Shown here piece after piece: positions 22,601 through 34,541 of a DNA stretch of 64,000 bases. The DNA is taken from NCBI GenBank assembly GCA_015832175.1, contig WJXW01000017.1, forward strand, positions 744,001 to 808,000, read 5' to 3'. Both the position numbers and the translations under genes were made by a program. The stretch's first letter is position 1. Each line of letters starts with the position of its first letter. The notes beneath the pieces are model-generated. The model worked only from the letters and a program-made list of their open reading frames with translations, did no database searches and was not told where the DNA came from. This DNA comes from Paraphaeosphaeria minitans. Its lineage: Eukaryota > Ascomycota > Dothideomycetes > Pleosporales > Didymosphaeriaceae.

Positions 22601-23078
22601 CCAAGGATCTCACTGAGGAAGTCTGGGCCGTCGTGGACGGTAAGATGACTCCCTCCGGCCACAACTGGGTTCAGGGACAGGGTGCTGGTCCCCGTCTCAC
22701 CGAGAAGGGTGAGGAGGAGGAGAAGTTCGACGCTATGGGCAACAAGGTATGTTATCTTCTCCTAAGTGAGTGTCTTACATATGCTAATGTATTATAGATT
22801 GCCGGAACTGAAGTAAGTTGAAACCATGATGTGCGCATTGGACATATACTAACTACCGATTGAAGAAGAAGAAGAAGTTAACGTCGAGCGAGGTAAGCAC
22901 TGCGCCCCCAAGCTTTCTGAGACATTTACTAATTGGCTTTTGCAGATGCGCAAGAGTAAGTCGAGACGAGAATATCTTCAACGGCCCCGAATGACTACTG
23001 ACCTATTCCACAGAGAAGAAGGACCGCATGGCCCGCCGCAAGCGTGGTGAGGAGGTTTTCTCCGACGAGGACGATTAG
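19611..23078 (+). CDS. Translation elongation factor 3 (ABCF ATPase)
   Basis: Six exons (19611-19807, 19860-22746, 22798-22812, 22866-22892, 22946-22955, 23014-23078) give 1066 aa, close to the yeast EF3 length. Three tiny 3' exons of 15, 27 and 10 nt encode the basic tail [14 protein letters not shown] and MRK. The last exon ends [10 protein letters not shown]-terminal HEAT-like repeats run to about residue 330. NBD1 has Walker [13 protein letters not shown], signature [14 protein letters not shown] and Walker [17 protein letters not shown]2 has [12 protein letters not shown] and [13 protein letters not shown] with [13 protein letters not shown], interrupted by the EF3 chromodomain-like insert ([11 protein letters not shown]). 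EF3 is fungus-specific: it releases deacylated tRNA from the ribosomal E site using ATP. Coding-region codons are strongly biased to C-ending forms, consistent with very high expression. Confidence 0.97.
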
Positions 23079-24199
23079 ACGGTTACGACATGCATGGTAT
23101 GGTCTCAGGAGGTTTATGAACAAAAGTTTCGAGTACAATTTGTCTCGTGGATGGCGTTATGATCGATACCTTGTAGACCTGATAGATTTTGCTGGGACAT
23201 GTGTTGTGTTCTTCAGCGGATTAATGAAACAATTACACTTCAGATTTTTATTGGCGGTCAAGTTCGTTAGATCACTTCCGAAGCTCTGCGTTCGCTTGGT
23301 GCGCATGGAAGATCTCGTTGAGGTGAAGACTGGTCACATGACTGTGCTAACCTTATCCAGGTACACGGCGTCATGGTGTCAGTCATGTCAAACGCAAACA
23401 TGACCACGCTGCACTCGCTTTTAATAGTACTTACTCTTACACGGTATTGCGAGTATTTTCATTTGAGATGTCTTTTACTTAACAGCGACATGCCGATGCT
23501 ACAACGACTATGGCTACAATCACTCCGCCACGAAGTGAACAACTATGGACCAGAATCAACGGCGCCATCTTCAACCTTAGACCCCTACCCAGCGTAGAGG
23601 GCTTCTGCGTAAACCTATCCTACGAGGATTGTTGTACTTTATAACCTAAGCCTACCTCTTGATTGGTGTAGTGAAAATTTACTTGGCGATGTTTTCCAGG
23701 GTAAAATCGGATGCACATCGCAACTGGCAGACTAACAGACATAACACTAAACACTGAGCCTTTAGATGAGCTATCCTGAGTCAACACAGCGTGTCCTATT
23801 CATCGCCAACGATTGCGTGTGCCGTGCACGCTTTCGCCTTAGATGTGGTACTTATGGTAGTCCGAATATCGTTGTCCTGACCAGGACACATCGGCTTGCA
23901 ACACCACGATACTGCTTTGCGGATCGGATGCGGGTGTTGCATGATGAGTAAACTCCTTTTCAAATCGAGTTGATGGTTGGCAAGGTTCTTGACGGAGCTT
24001 CCGAACCCATTGTTCCATTGATCAAGCCTACGGTAGGCAGTGTATCTCACGCGCAAATGCATCTCTGAGCTGAATGCAATGGTGCCTCCGCATAATATGC
24101 GCAGATTTGTGCACCAACTCCGCAGCCTTTTGCGCCTGCGCATTCTCAAACCATTCCGCGTTGTGCTGCTGCCCACGATTATTGCCCTTGTCGGGACAA
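23079..24199. other. Intergenic spacer
   Basis: 1.1 kb containing the EF3 3' flank. Only short, unsupported frames on both strands. Confidence 0.4.
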
Positions 24200-24777
24200 C
24201 GCATCGCGAGTACTCTTGAAGATAAATATGCTGGTACCTGCGGTCCCGCGGACGGCTTAACTTGCAAGGATAGCTCTTGCGGTCTCTGCTGCTCGAAATT
24301 AAATCACTGCTGTTCGCGTGAGATGCACTGCGGTATCTGCGTTCAATCCGAGTACGGCGATTGCTATCAGTTCGAAGAGCTAGATTTAGGCACAAACATA
24401 TCTCCCGACGGCAGATGTGGAGGCGAGAATGGATACGCTCGTGCTGGGTGTGTTTTCGGGGGGAATTGCTCTGTGTATGGATTCTGTGGAACACTGTCCA
24501 AACCACGTGCTACTTGTTCGTACGAGCGAGCACACAAACGTTTCCTTGCCATGCAGAGTCTTTGGGATTACAGTTATTGTGGGAGGCGTTCCGTGTGTGC
24601 TTCAGAGTATGTAATGAGGTTGATCATGTGAGGGGCGCGACTGTGGGGTTTGAAGCGAAGGGTGGTAGTGTGGGAATGCAAATTGTCATTGATTCGAAGG
24701 GCAATGGGACAATGGGAGCGAACGTGTGGGTCGATGATGTAGCGGTTAGGCCGGTTTATAGGGAGTATGTGTGGTAG
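24200..24777 (+). pseudogene. Relic of a CBM18 (hevein-like) chitin-binding protein gene
   Basis: One frame carries two degenerate chitin-recognition modules. The first is TCGPADGLTCKDSSCGLCC ... HC ... MHCG, followed by QSEYGDCYQFEELDLG. The second is DGRCGGENGYARAGCVFGG, then NCSVYGFCG. Both have the Cys-rich, GxCxVYGFCG logic of CBM18, but expected cysteines are missing or misplaced. A second frame supplies a C-terminal strand-rich piece (GSVGMQIVIDSKGNGTM ... VWVDDVAVRPVY), like the tail of the WSC relic at 3.8 kb. No convincing start or signal peptide is found. It is either a pseudogene or a gene whose introns I could not resolve. Confidence 0.45.
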
Positions 24778-25009
24778 GAGTAATGATACTTGGAGCGCAG
24801 AACAGGGGGGTAGGATGGTTTTTTCGCGCGCCTTAGAGAGTGAGTGAATCAGTCAAACTGTTATTTCTTATCCTAAGCTTGTAAGTTTCGTTGGATTATT
24901 CGCACTTAAGAAGGCCTTGCTTGTCCAACCTCGAGGCAATTCTAGACCTTACAAACCCGCCGTCAAGCTACCAGATCCCGTTAATCAACTCGACCCCATT
25001 ACCAGCGCC

Positions 25010-26620
25010 TCAAATCTCCCATCCCTCCATCTCCACCCGTCCACAAAGATACGGAAGAAACCCATTGCCCGTGAAAGACGTAAAGGTCTGGTCCGCAGTC
25101 CAGTGGATGCGACCTCTGCATCCCTCGGTGGAACGACCAATAACGCGGTAGCAGAGCTCGGCGATGAAGCTGAATTCGTGTGGGTTGCCCATCGTGCCGC
25201 GTGGGGGCTTTTTGGAGGACTCGCCTGCCGCGGAGCTGATGGGATTCTCCATCGCGCCGTGTTCTGGCGTGTCGATTGGCTTGTGTTGCTGGCCGTAGTC
25301 TGACTTTGCGGCCTTCTCGCGGTTATCACCACCCGGTTTCGTGGTGTCGATGCCAACCGGCTTCTCAAAGTTGCCGTTACTCGCTTTCTCGTCTTTTCCA
25401 TCGCCCGTCTTCTCGCCTTTGTTGTCGTCGCCATCTTCATCTTTCTCCTTCAACGACGCATCGAGATACGCGTCCAGCGTCTTGAACTTGTGTGCTAGCA
25501 GCATCTTCTCCTCAGCACCAGGGAACCTCAACGTAGCCTTAAGTATATTCTTCCTCGGTCCCATCCCAATCTCCAGTCCCAGAACAGCTCTCACGTCCCA
25601 ACCGCCACCAATGTCCCTCCACCTCACGAGGTACGAGCCCTGAAAGTGATCCAGAATGCCCTGTACAGCGTTTTCTGCCCAACTCTCGGCCTTATTCAAC
25701 CTAAGCCCGACGCGCTCGCCATTCATCGCTTTAGCGAATCGCCGCGCAGTGTCGAAGATGTAGCGGCACACATCCTCAGAGTACGAAGACGCGCTGACTT
25801 GGCTCGCGCGCTGCCATACTGCGAGGCGATCCCAGCCCAGAACGACGATGCGGTTGGGTGGTGCGCCGGCACTGCAAGCATGGAGTCCTTTGATGCGTTT
25901 GGCGGTCTTGTGAATCTCGTTGATATCGGTGGCACCGTAGAGGATGATTGGTTCCTTCGTCTTCCTGCGGCTCGGGATCCAGTTATTTCGTTTCGTCCTG
26001 TCGGACAAGAAGTAGTGCTTGAAGAAGGTGTCGAGCGGGCTGGTCGATTCGGGACTTGGACCGGACCAGGCACAAGGCATTTGTTCAGCTGCAGGATCAG
26101 AGTTGCGGTCAATCTCCCTCTGGTCTGACTTGAAGCTCGGGAGGTTGTAGCAGTCAGCGAGGCTGACCAGCTCAGTCGAGGCGCCATCGGCTGACGGTAA
26201 AGGTTCCTGCCGTCCAATTTCTGCAAGCTGGTCGATGGAGTCGCTGTCGTAGTCGCTCTCATCGTCGAGCCCCAGGTAGAGCCCGAGCTCGTCTATCTCC
26301 TCCACAATTATGTCTAGCCTCTTGCCTGATTCCTGGTAGTATTGACGGAGTTGATCGTTTTTACGGCGCTGCTCAGCGACATCGTCGCGCATCATCTGGT
26401 CAAGCTCTGCCCATGTTCGCGTCTTGGTGTCCTCCACAGATTAGTACTTTGTACCGTTGTGGGCTCTAAGTGGAACCAAACGTACCGTTTCGGCGTTGGC
26501 TGCGCTGCCGAAGATCTCATCTGGTTGCATATCCGACACATTCTCATAATTACTGGTTGAAGCGCCTGCATTTGGCGTGCTCAGATGCGGCACGCCAGCT
26601 TCGTTGAAGATGCTCCCCAT
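25010..26620 (-). CDS. Unrecognised protein with acidic/lysine-rich linker
   Basis: Two exons, 26620-26486 and 26431-25010, with a 54-nt intron containing a CTAAT branch, give 518 aa. The short first exon supplies a proper ATG (MGSIFNEAGVPHLS) and joins NAET to DTKTRTWAELDQMM. The N-terminal part has a likely coiled coil (RRKNDQLRQYYQESGKRLD) and an acidic stretch. The middle third looks globular (RIVVLGWDRLAVWQ, YLVRWRDIGGGWDVRAVLGL). Residues about 384-450 are low-complexity Lys/Asp/Glu/Gly. I recognise no domain. The long frame and clean intron make it a real gene, probably a lineage-restricted fungal one. No membrane segment or signal peptide is seen. Confidence 0.65.
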
Positions 26621-27148
26621 GGCAATAGCGTGGAAATCGTGCAGAGGGATTGATTACACGAAGACCTTGCTGTAATAATTCTGCTCCGAGAAAAGACTAT
26701 TGACCGCACTGGTGGGGCACGATCATTTTGGGAAGGCACGCTAGTGGGACCAGAGCAGTAAATCATGATGTTGCTGAGGGCAGTTATCATTGATCGTCAA
26801 TATCACGTATGACCATATGCAGAGGTGTACTTTGTGACCCACTACCTGCAAGAGTTGGTATTAGCCTCGTGTTGGATCAGCCGGCCGTTGAGCATGTTCC
26901 ATCAAGAAGCAGAACAATTAGACCGCCGAGAGCATGAAACACACAACAGCTAGGAGAGACAGCTGTTTTGGTTTTGTTCCAGCTCTGTCTCTCCTCGTAC
27001 TCCAATAATAGGCTATCCACGTCCATAAGCCCAAGCTTCTTCCGTATAGCCCTGATTGTACCATGTATTATAGCTTGAATCTAATTGATCCATAATGCCC
27101 TGGAAAGAAGCGATGATAATGTTTATCATTCCACCCTAGTGTATTATT
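26621..27148. other. Intergenic spacer
   Basis: Promoter of the gene at 25010-26620 and 3' flank of the one at 27149-28685. Nothing distinctive is seen. Confidence 0.4.
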
Positions 27149-28685
27149 TCACCAAGGTTTGGCATTTGGGTCTGCATTTTCCTTATCGTCCTCCAGCAGC
27201 ACCACCAGGGGTTTTGAAGACATTTCGAGACAGGGCGATTGAACATCCTGGTACAAATTTGTAGACATCCTGCCCTTCTCAAGTGGGCTCTTCAGGGCGG
27301 TCTCCTCCTGTGCGAGATGTTTTTCAGCGTCTTCTGGAGGAGCGTCCTCGGATCTACGCTGACAAACCTGCGCGGTCACGGTCTCTGTCTTCGTGGCGTC
27401 CTTGTTCGCGGCGTCCTTCTTTGAGCGCTGCTCCTTCCGCTTCTTGAACTGCTCAATACGCACATGCAAGGCAGCCAATCGCTCCTTCAGGTGCAGAGTC
27501 TCCGCTTTCACCTCGGTCTCTGCTTTGGGCTTCGACAACCGCTTCGGGTACAGCTCTGCCAGGGAGGCAACTCCGTATTTCCGATGACTCTGATCGATTC
27601 CGTCAAGAAGCCGACAAATGGTCTTTGCGTTGACAATCTCGGTGTCTAGAGCAAATTCGCCGTTCAGGTCAGCCATCATCGCATCGACAAGTTCCGTGGG
27701 AAACGTCTCGCGCATTGCTTGTTCGACGCTCTCCCGGAGCTGAGAATTGGAGAAGACGTTGTATTGCTTAACCTCCACTTCGACCGTCTTGGAAGCTGTA
27801 TCGGTTGCGGTATTAGCCACTGGTGCTTTTCCCAGAGCGACGCCAGCTTGCTTGGGCTTAGAGCTGGGGGTGACTTTGCTCTTCATAGCTGCCATTTTCA
27901 AAGTCTTGGAGGATGCCGCAAGAGCATTGTGAGAGACTAGGGCCTTGGCCGGAACGATGCCAACATTCTTGGGCTCAGCAGCGGAAACATCGTCTTGGTT
28001 TGCCATCACCTTTTGAGTCTTGGCAGCCGCGGTGGCAGCGAAATCAGTGGCAGGAGCCTTTCCATCCATGCTCTTCGTGGCCGCTACAGGAGTAGTTGTT
28101 GGGGACACGATGAGAGTAGCATCATGGGGAATACTCTTACCGTGGATGTCGAGCTTGGCCTCTTCCAGTGGTATGTTGAAAGGCGCGGTGACAAAATCAT
28201 CAGAAGTGGTTGTTTTGCCATCGGTGTCGCTCTGGTCATTGCTCCAGTCAACGCTTTGGAAGTCGTCGTCGGACGTCATCTCTTCGATGACCCACTCTAT
28301 CTCCGGCATTGCGGGCTTGTAAGTATCGGTGTGATTGTTCCGATGTGTCCTCGTCGAGGCCTGAGAGGATGTCTTCGCTGCGCCAACGCTGTGGTGAAGC
28401 AAGGAAGGGCTCAGTGCGATGCTCGGGGAGCCGACGAGCACTTTGAATCCTCCTTTCTCACAAGTAGTCTTAGGCTCGCTGGCCGGACTGGTTGCTTCTG
28501 CGATCTTGCCGGGCGACTGGAAAATTTATGTCAGCTTTCACACTATCCGTTTTGGTAGAGAGAGATACTGGATGACGTACATGTAGGTCTGAGGAAGGGC
28601 CAGAGGGGTCTTCGGAGACTGGATAGTGAGCGAGCATGCACTGCGAGCATCTGCATCCCAAAGCGTGATTTGGGATGGAATACAT
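27149..28685 (-). CDS. Unrecognised protein with C-terminal coiled coil
   Basis: Two exons, 28685-28581 and 28516-27149, are separated by a 64-nt intron (gtacgt...ttccag) and give 490 aa. Exon 1 encodes MYSIPNHALGCRCSQCMLAH, whose C-x-C-x2-C could bind metal or be incidental. The middle is low-complexity, with Ala/Lys/Thr-rich imperfect repeats (PKNVGIVPAKALV, PKQAGVALGKAPV). A short conserved-looking block follows (LRESVEQAMRETFPTELV). A coiled coil (LHLKERLAALHVRIEQFKKR) and a basic stretch come next. The extreme C-terminus is LLEDDKENADPNAKPW. No family is recognised. Confidence 0.6.
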
Positions 28686-28975
28686 GGCGTCGGTTCTGGA
28701 TGGTAAACGATTCGAGTAAGTTTCCAGACTCCTCAGCCGTGTTGCACCACAGTCGTCACAAAACTGGTTGCAAGAATAGAGAGGGTTCGTGGAGACGGCT
28801 GAGTTTCTCGGGCGAGTGTTTATATAGGGTGTGCGGGAGCCGAGAGGGCCCTAAGAGCGTCAGTGACCAATGCGGGTCGTGCAACATTCCGTTTGTGGCT
28901 TTTTCAACGTTGATATTGAATATCCATATTCCATGCGTTTGATCAGTCATTCGTTGCGTCATCAACCATGTTGCA
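28686..28975. other. Intergenic spacer
   Basis: Short region between the promoter of the preceding minus-strand gene and the 3' end of the GH51 gene. No feature is seen. Confidence 0.4.
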
Positions 28976-30756
28976 TTAGGCTTTCCACCTCAACAGCGTG
29001 AACGAGTGCTTCCCAAACCTGAATTTTCCCACGCCATCCCAGCTTGACTCCTTGATGCCCACTTTCTGCTCATCGGCGGTGTTCGCGACGTCCACGTTCT
29101 CGCCGTCTACCATGTACACTTTGACCTCGCCCTTCTTCACGCCCTCAACCTTTACATCGAAAGCCTTCTCCTCGCTCAGGTTCGCCACCGCGAGGCTCAC
29201 ATAGCCATCGTCCGAAATCGAAGCGCTCACATCCAGGTATGGTGTCTCGATTGTAGCCCTGATCCACGCTGGATTTGTGCGGCCAGTGTACTCAGGCGCT
29301 CTCACGTTGACAGCGATGCTGTGTCCACGCATGTACTTGCTGAAGAGTAATAGCGGCCACCATATTGTTTGTTTAACAATCCCATCCTTAGTGGTAATTA
29401 GCGGCGAGATGACATTGACCGACTGGGCGATGTTTGCCATGCCCAAATCCTTGGCCTGCCTGATGAACCCGTTCAAGAAGACAGACACAGCGATCGCGTC
29501 GGAAAGTGTGTACTTCTCCTCCGCACCTAGCTCTCCTGGCGCCCGGATTGGATCCCATACATTCCATTCGTCGAAGCAAATTGTCTGCCTGGGCACTGTC
29601 TCTGGGACGCCGTTTTCGATACGCGCAAGATCAATCAAAGCGCTCGCCATCTGGATCGCACGCTCAGCGCCACGCGGCGCCGTAGCATTTGCCATGTGCT
29701 CTTTGTCGGCCGTATAAATGTGGATGCTGTGCATATCGATGAGGGACTTGGTACGATCGCCGCCGAGGCCGTGGACGGACCAGGTCACACATTCTTTGAG
29801 TACATAATAGTCCCAGGAAGAGTAACCAGTCTCGCCGCAGAGGATGAGGACAATAGACGGATCCAGCAGCTTGAGAGACTTGGCCCATTGGTACGCCTTC
29901 TTCGCATAGTCCTCTTTCGTGAGTTGGGCTACCTGCCAGGGGCCCCAGCACTCGTTACCGAGGGCCCAGTATTTCACCTAGTACAGTGTGAGGATTTGCC
30001 TGAACAGAGCCTTAAGAGCATGATGGGCTTACATTGTATGGCTCCTCACGACCATTCTTACGGCGGAGGTTGGCGTAATACGTATCTTGAGCTGAATTGC
30101 AGTATTCGAGCCATGCAAGAGCTGTTGTTGGTCAACATTAGTCGAGATGGATTCAGGCACAGAAGATAACACGAACCTTCATCAAGAGTACCAGTGCCAA
30201 AATTCAGACAGAGATATGGTTCAGTACCGACAACCTCGCACCATTTCATGAACTCGTCGGTACCGAACGTGTTAGGTTCGAGGCCCAACCACGCCAGCTC
30301 AGGTCTAACTCATACACATTAATGTCGGATGCATTACTATCTCCAACAAGATCACGAGGGTCGCTTGCGCTTGCAGTGACCGTCTAAGGATGCATCTTAC
30401 CTCTTCGGCCTGTTTTCTCTAGGGCCAACGCCATCCAACCAATGGTAAGTGGCGACAAAGTTGCCACCCGGATATCGAACTACCGGAACATTCAAGTCCT
30501 TCATCGCATCAATGACGTCCTTGCGGAAGCCAATCTCATCGGATAGGGGATTGCCGGGGTCATAGATGCCACCGTAGATGCAGCGCCCCATGTGCCTGGT
30601 ATGTGGTAAGCTTCCGCGTATATTTTCCTGCAATTGCTTGTCTGCTTACTCTGTGAAACCTCCATAGATGTTGTCGTTGATCTTGGCAACTTTGTGGTCG
30701 GGATGGACAATGATTGAGGGTGACTCCTCGTCTGCAATCCTCGTAAAGCTCGCCAT
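28976..30756 (-). CDS. GH51 alpha-L-arabinofuranosidase
   Basis: Five exons (30756-30650, 30595-30401, 30304-30177, 30121-30033, 29977-28976) close in phase and give 506 aa. The protein starts [20 protein letters not shown] and has no signal peptide, as in the intracellular GH51 class. Family landmarks are in order: [29 protein letters not shown], the acid/base Glu in [11 protein letters not shown], and the nucleophile Glu in [11 protein letters not shown]-terminal beta-sandwich ends [11 protein letters not shown]. The enzyme removes terminal L-arabinofuranose from arabino-oligosaccharides. It is divergent from an MFS sugar transporter 577 bp away, suggesting import of sugars or oligosaccharides followed by cytosolic cleavage. 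Confidence 0.93.
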
Positions 30757-31333
30757 TATGAAGCATATAACTCTGGATCTCGATCAAATGTTCAAATGTC
30801 GCGATATGAAAACGAGTCCTCCTGTTCGATACAAAAGATCCCGCGCCAAGGTAACTTACGCGTGACAACACAAGTTATTGCTTGTCCACAAAAAGCTTAG
30901 TATCAAATTCTCCGATTCGTGGAAAGAGTGCACCGCATGGTGCGATGCTTGTTTACACAGCTCTATGCTCATTGGAGTAATCATACCGCTCCTAGCGACT
31001 GGAAATCCTCAACTGGCAAGGCTTGGAACTTCCGTCTGTAGAACCGGTGGCCGGCATAATGCACCCCGATGCCTCGGAACAGCCGAAGACCATAGGGATT
31101 GGCGGAATGGCACGCAGAAAGCGGGGATAAAGGAATCTGGGGATTGACCTGGGGATCGTGCAGCGCGCGGCGTGGTCTGATCTTATGTTTGGCCCGCGTT
31201 CGAGCGCGGTTGACGCATGCATGGGAGGAAGGCATAGGCAAAGTGAAGTGCTGGTATAAAGCCTCAGTGCGACCGCGTTCACGGATCGCGCACTATTGTC
31301 TGCGGTCGTCGTTTGCGCTTCGAGCTTGATAAG
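30757..31333. promoter_or_regulatory. Divergent promoter between GH51 and MFS sugar transporter
   Basis: 577 bp shared upstream region. A TATA-like element (ctggtataaagcc, about 31250-31262) lies some 80 bp upstream of the transporter ATG. I looked for exact XlnR (GGCTAA-type) and AraR-type sites and did not find a convincing one by eye. Confidence 0.5.
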
Positions 31334-33008
31334 ATGGCGCTTCCCCCTAAGTGGTACCAGGTACGATGGAATTCTCGACACATTGGTCTGGTAACAATGG
31401 ATTGACTTGAACAGTTCCTTGTGGGCGTTTTCGCCTCCCTCGGATCACTTCTTTTCGGTTATGATTTGGGTGTCATTGCTCAAGTCGTCGCTTCGCCATC
31501 GTTTGCCAAAGAATTCAACGATCCCAAAGCCAATGAGACAGGCGCCGTGGTGTCCGTCTTCACGGGCGGCGCCTTTCTGGGGGCTGGAGTCGCTGGTGTC
31601 CTCGCTGATAGGATTGGTCGTCGCTTGACGATCATGATTGGAGCCATCATCTTCTGCCTTGGTGGTGCGCTGCAAACGGGTGCCATGGCGTTATCATACC
31701 TATACTCCGGACGTGCTATTGCAGGTCTTGGGTGAGTATTCACGAGCCACTGTGCCAACAATGACTGACTTGCTGGCAGTGTCGGTGTGCTCACTATGAT
31801 CATCCCTCTTTACCAAGCCGAGTTGGCACATCCTAGCATTCGCGGTCGTATAACAGCACTCCAGCAATTTATGCTCGGCGTTGGCGCGCTCGCGGCCGCC
31901 TGGATCTCGTACGGGACCTACACTGGATTCGCCCCAGACGACAACGGTCAATGGAGAACTAGCCTGGGAATTCAGATCTTGCCGGCTGTCGTACTCGCCG
32001 CGCTGATTCTGCTTTTCCCCGAGTCGCCCCGCTGGCTCATCGACCAAGGCAGGACCGAGGAAGGGCTGCGGACCTTGGCCAAATTGCATTCCCATGGAAA
32101 TATCGATGATGCGTGGGTGCGCGCCGAGTTTGACCAGATCCAAGAAACGATTACATACGAGCATGAACATGAGGCCTCGTCGATTGGCGAGCTCTTCACG
32201 GACCGGTCTTCTTTCCGCCGTCTCTTCCTCGCATGCGCCATCCAGGCCTCTGTCCAGATGACCGGTGTCTCTGCAATCCAGTATTACTCTCCTGCCATTT
32301 ACAAACTTATGGGTATTGCGACCAATGATACTTTGAAGTACCAAGCCATCTCCTCCATACTTGCCCTCATTGCCCAGGCCACCTGCATCCTCTTCATCGA
32401 TCGCTTCGGTCGCCGCTGGCCGCTCATCTGCGGTAACCTATTCAACATGGTAACGTTCATCATCGCCACCGTTCTGCTAGCGAAGTTCCCGCCGGGCGCA
32501 AACAGCAACAAGTCGGCGGCTTGGGCATTCATCGTGATCACGTGGCTTTACAACGTCTCTTTCAGCGCTACCAATGGTCCGCTGTCTTGGATTATTCCCG
32601 CTGAAATCTTCGACACCAAAACTCGTGCCTACGGTGTCATGATTGCCACTATGACTTCGTTCGCCTTCAACACCATGATCGGACAGATCACGCCCATAGC
32701 CATGGAGAACGTCGGCTACAAGTTCTACATTCTCTTCATCGTAAGTTGTTCCGTTTCGTTATTCTTTGGCGATCCGCTGATCCACAGTTTCGTAGGTTGG
32801 TAACTTCACCAACGCGCTGTTTTTCTGGGCTTTCCTCCCCGAGACTGCCAAGCGCCCGCTCGAAGAGATGAAGTACCTCTTCAAGGAAGCGCCGCTCTTC
32901 GTGCCCGGTATGAAGAGAGTCGATTTCGAGACACACGACCTCGAGCACAGGGTCCAAGAAGTGGAGGCCAAGCAGGGATACTCTTCGCATGTGGAAAGCC
33001 TCGCTTAG
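31334..33008 (+). CDS. MFS sugar transporter (hexose/pentose type)
   Basis: Four exons (31334-31360, 31415-31731, 31780-32740, 32796-33008) close in phase and give 505 aa, typical of the sugar porter family with 12 membrane spans. Hallmarks are FLVGVFASLGSLLFGYDLGV in TM1, DRIGRR after TM2, PESPRWL before the central loop, DRFGRRWPL after TM8, and PETAKRPLEEM after TM12. The QMTGVSAIQYYSP block in TM7 is the sugar-binding QQxxGxxxxxYY element with a Met change (QMTGVSAIQYYS). Its head-to-head position with GH51 suggests arabinose or arabino-oligosaccharide uptake; the substrate is inferred from context only. Confidence 0.92.
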
Positions 33009-34541
33009 GCGTCCACGTGGTGTCTAGGTAGGTACCTAGGTATCTATCGCGTGTGCTAGTAGATAGCATCTATTTACCTACCAACCTAAGTTTTCCTAGC
33101 GCGAAAAGCGTTCTTTGCAGCTAGCCGTAGCAACTCAATACAAATTTCCCTCCGAGTCAAGTTTGCGTTGTATCATCGTTCTTTGCGATCTAGCTGGCCC
33201 CTGCCATCTCGTTTTCCGGCACCAGTGCGGGCTCATATCCGCACATGCATGCGTTCCGGCCGCGATAGCCAGTCTGTCAAGCGTCTAGACCCCGCGGACC
33301 GTGAGTCTTGCGCGGTGTGCCACCCCGACGGTTTTGCAACATTCCCTCCAGGGAAAGCTAAGAGTAAAGTGTCGATTGCAGTACGGATCAGACGGCTCTT
33401 CCGCGATGTCGTGTTGGTGTTGTGCGGAACGGCCGGCCACAAAGGTGGTGAATACGGCTGCTTCGGGTAATAGCGCGGAAGCCGTCGATCTCTGCGGTCG
33501 ACTTGTTCAGAATAGAACATGCTCTTTTCGGCAAGGAGAGGAAGCCATCGGTCCTTGTGTGCACTGTGAGCTAGCCGTGGAAGTGCTCGCATACCGCACA
33601 AAGGGAATGAGGAAATATCCCATTGGCCTTTGCGTACCGTCTTATCGGCGCTGCCGCACAATAATCAATCACCCCCCTAGGTATGAGAGTTACTGTCGAA
33701 CTCCTGTCGATTGCTGTTGTGCGGCACACGACGCACACCTGCAACCAATCGTCTGCGGTGGCTGCACCAACCCGTGTGATAAGTACAACCACCCTTCGTT
33801 GCATTTGCCTAACCCGTACCGACGACGTTATACCAATCGATCGCATTCAGCTTCTTCGACCTCGTCCATACCAGCCAAGGCCAGTCTGTGAGGAATTGTT
33901 GTTGTTTGACCTAGTATGAGATAACTGCGGAACACCAGCGTTTGCAGACACCCAAAGAAAAGAGAAAAAAATACACCCGGGTTAATATGCAACTACTCCA
34001 CGTGAGATCGCGGCGTCGGTCTCCAAACGCCTTCTACCAGCGCAGACCTGAACTACTTTGATGATTGGCACTCAATACACGGTACAAGCTATTGCTGAGT
34101 CTACAAGAAAGCGCAAAGACCAAATATATAGAACTCAAATGGCCTTTCCGAGACGACCGTGCGACCTTCCCAAGTGATCCGTCCAAGCCCGCCACGTATG
34201 CGGCCAAGTTGCGTATTCGCTAAGAGATGGCCCAATGCTGTTATGACTGGTGATAACACATCGCTGACGTGCTCATGGTAGCACTTTGTGTATCGTCTCT
34301 TCAGAACAACTCCAGTAAAGGATTGCCCGGCCTCGCTTTCTGCGGACCTCGCTGGCGTTGATCGCTGCATTGGTGGTGTGCAGAACATATCGGCCCAGAT
34401 ACAAATACGAATGACACGAACACCTGCTATGTTGGGATGAACGGCAGAGATGTATAATCGGCCGCACGAACAATATGTAACGCGACCGATGCGGTGGCTT
34501 CAACTTCTTCCTCGGGCGACATCCCATCAGTCTCGGGCGGC
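33009..34541. other. Long intergenic region
   Basis: 1.5 kb without a supported gene. Just after the transporter stop (33025-33090) there is a cluster of TAGGTAGGTACCTAGGTA-type palindromic repeats. They could fold and may be the remains of a small inverted-repeat element or a 3'-end structure. The remainder has only short unsupported frames. Confidence 0.4.
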
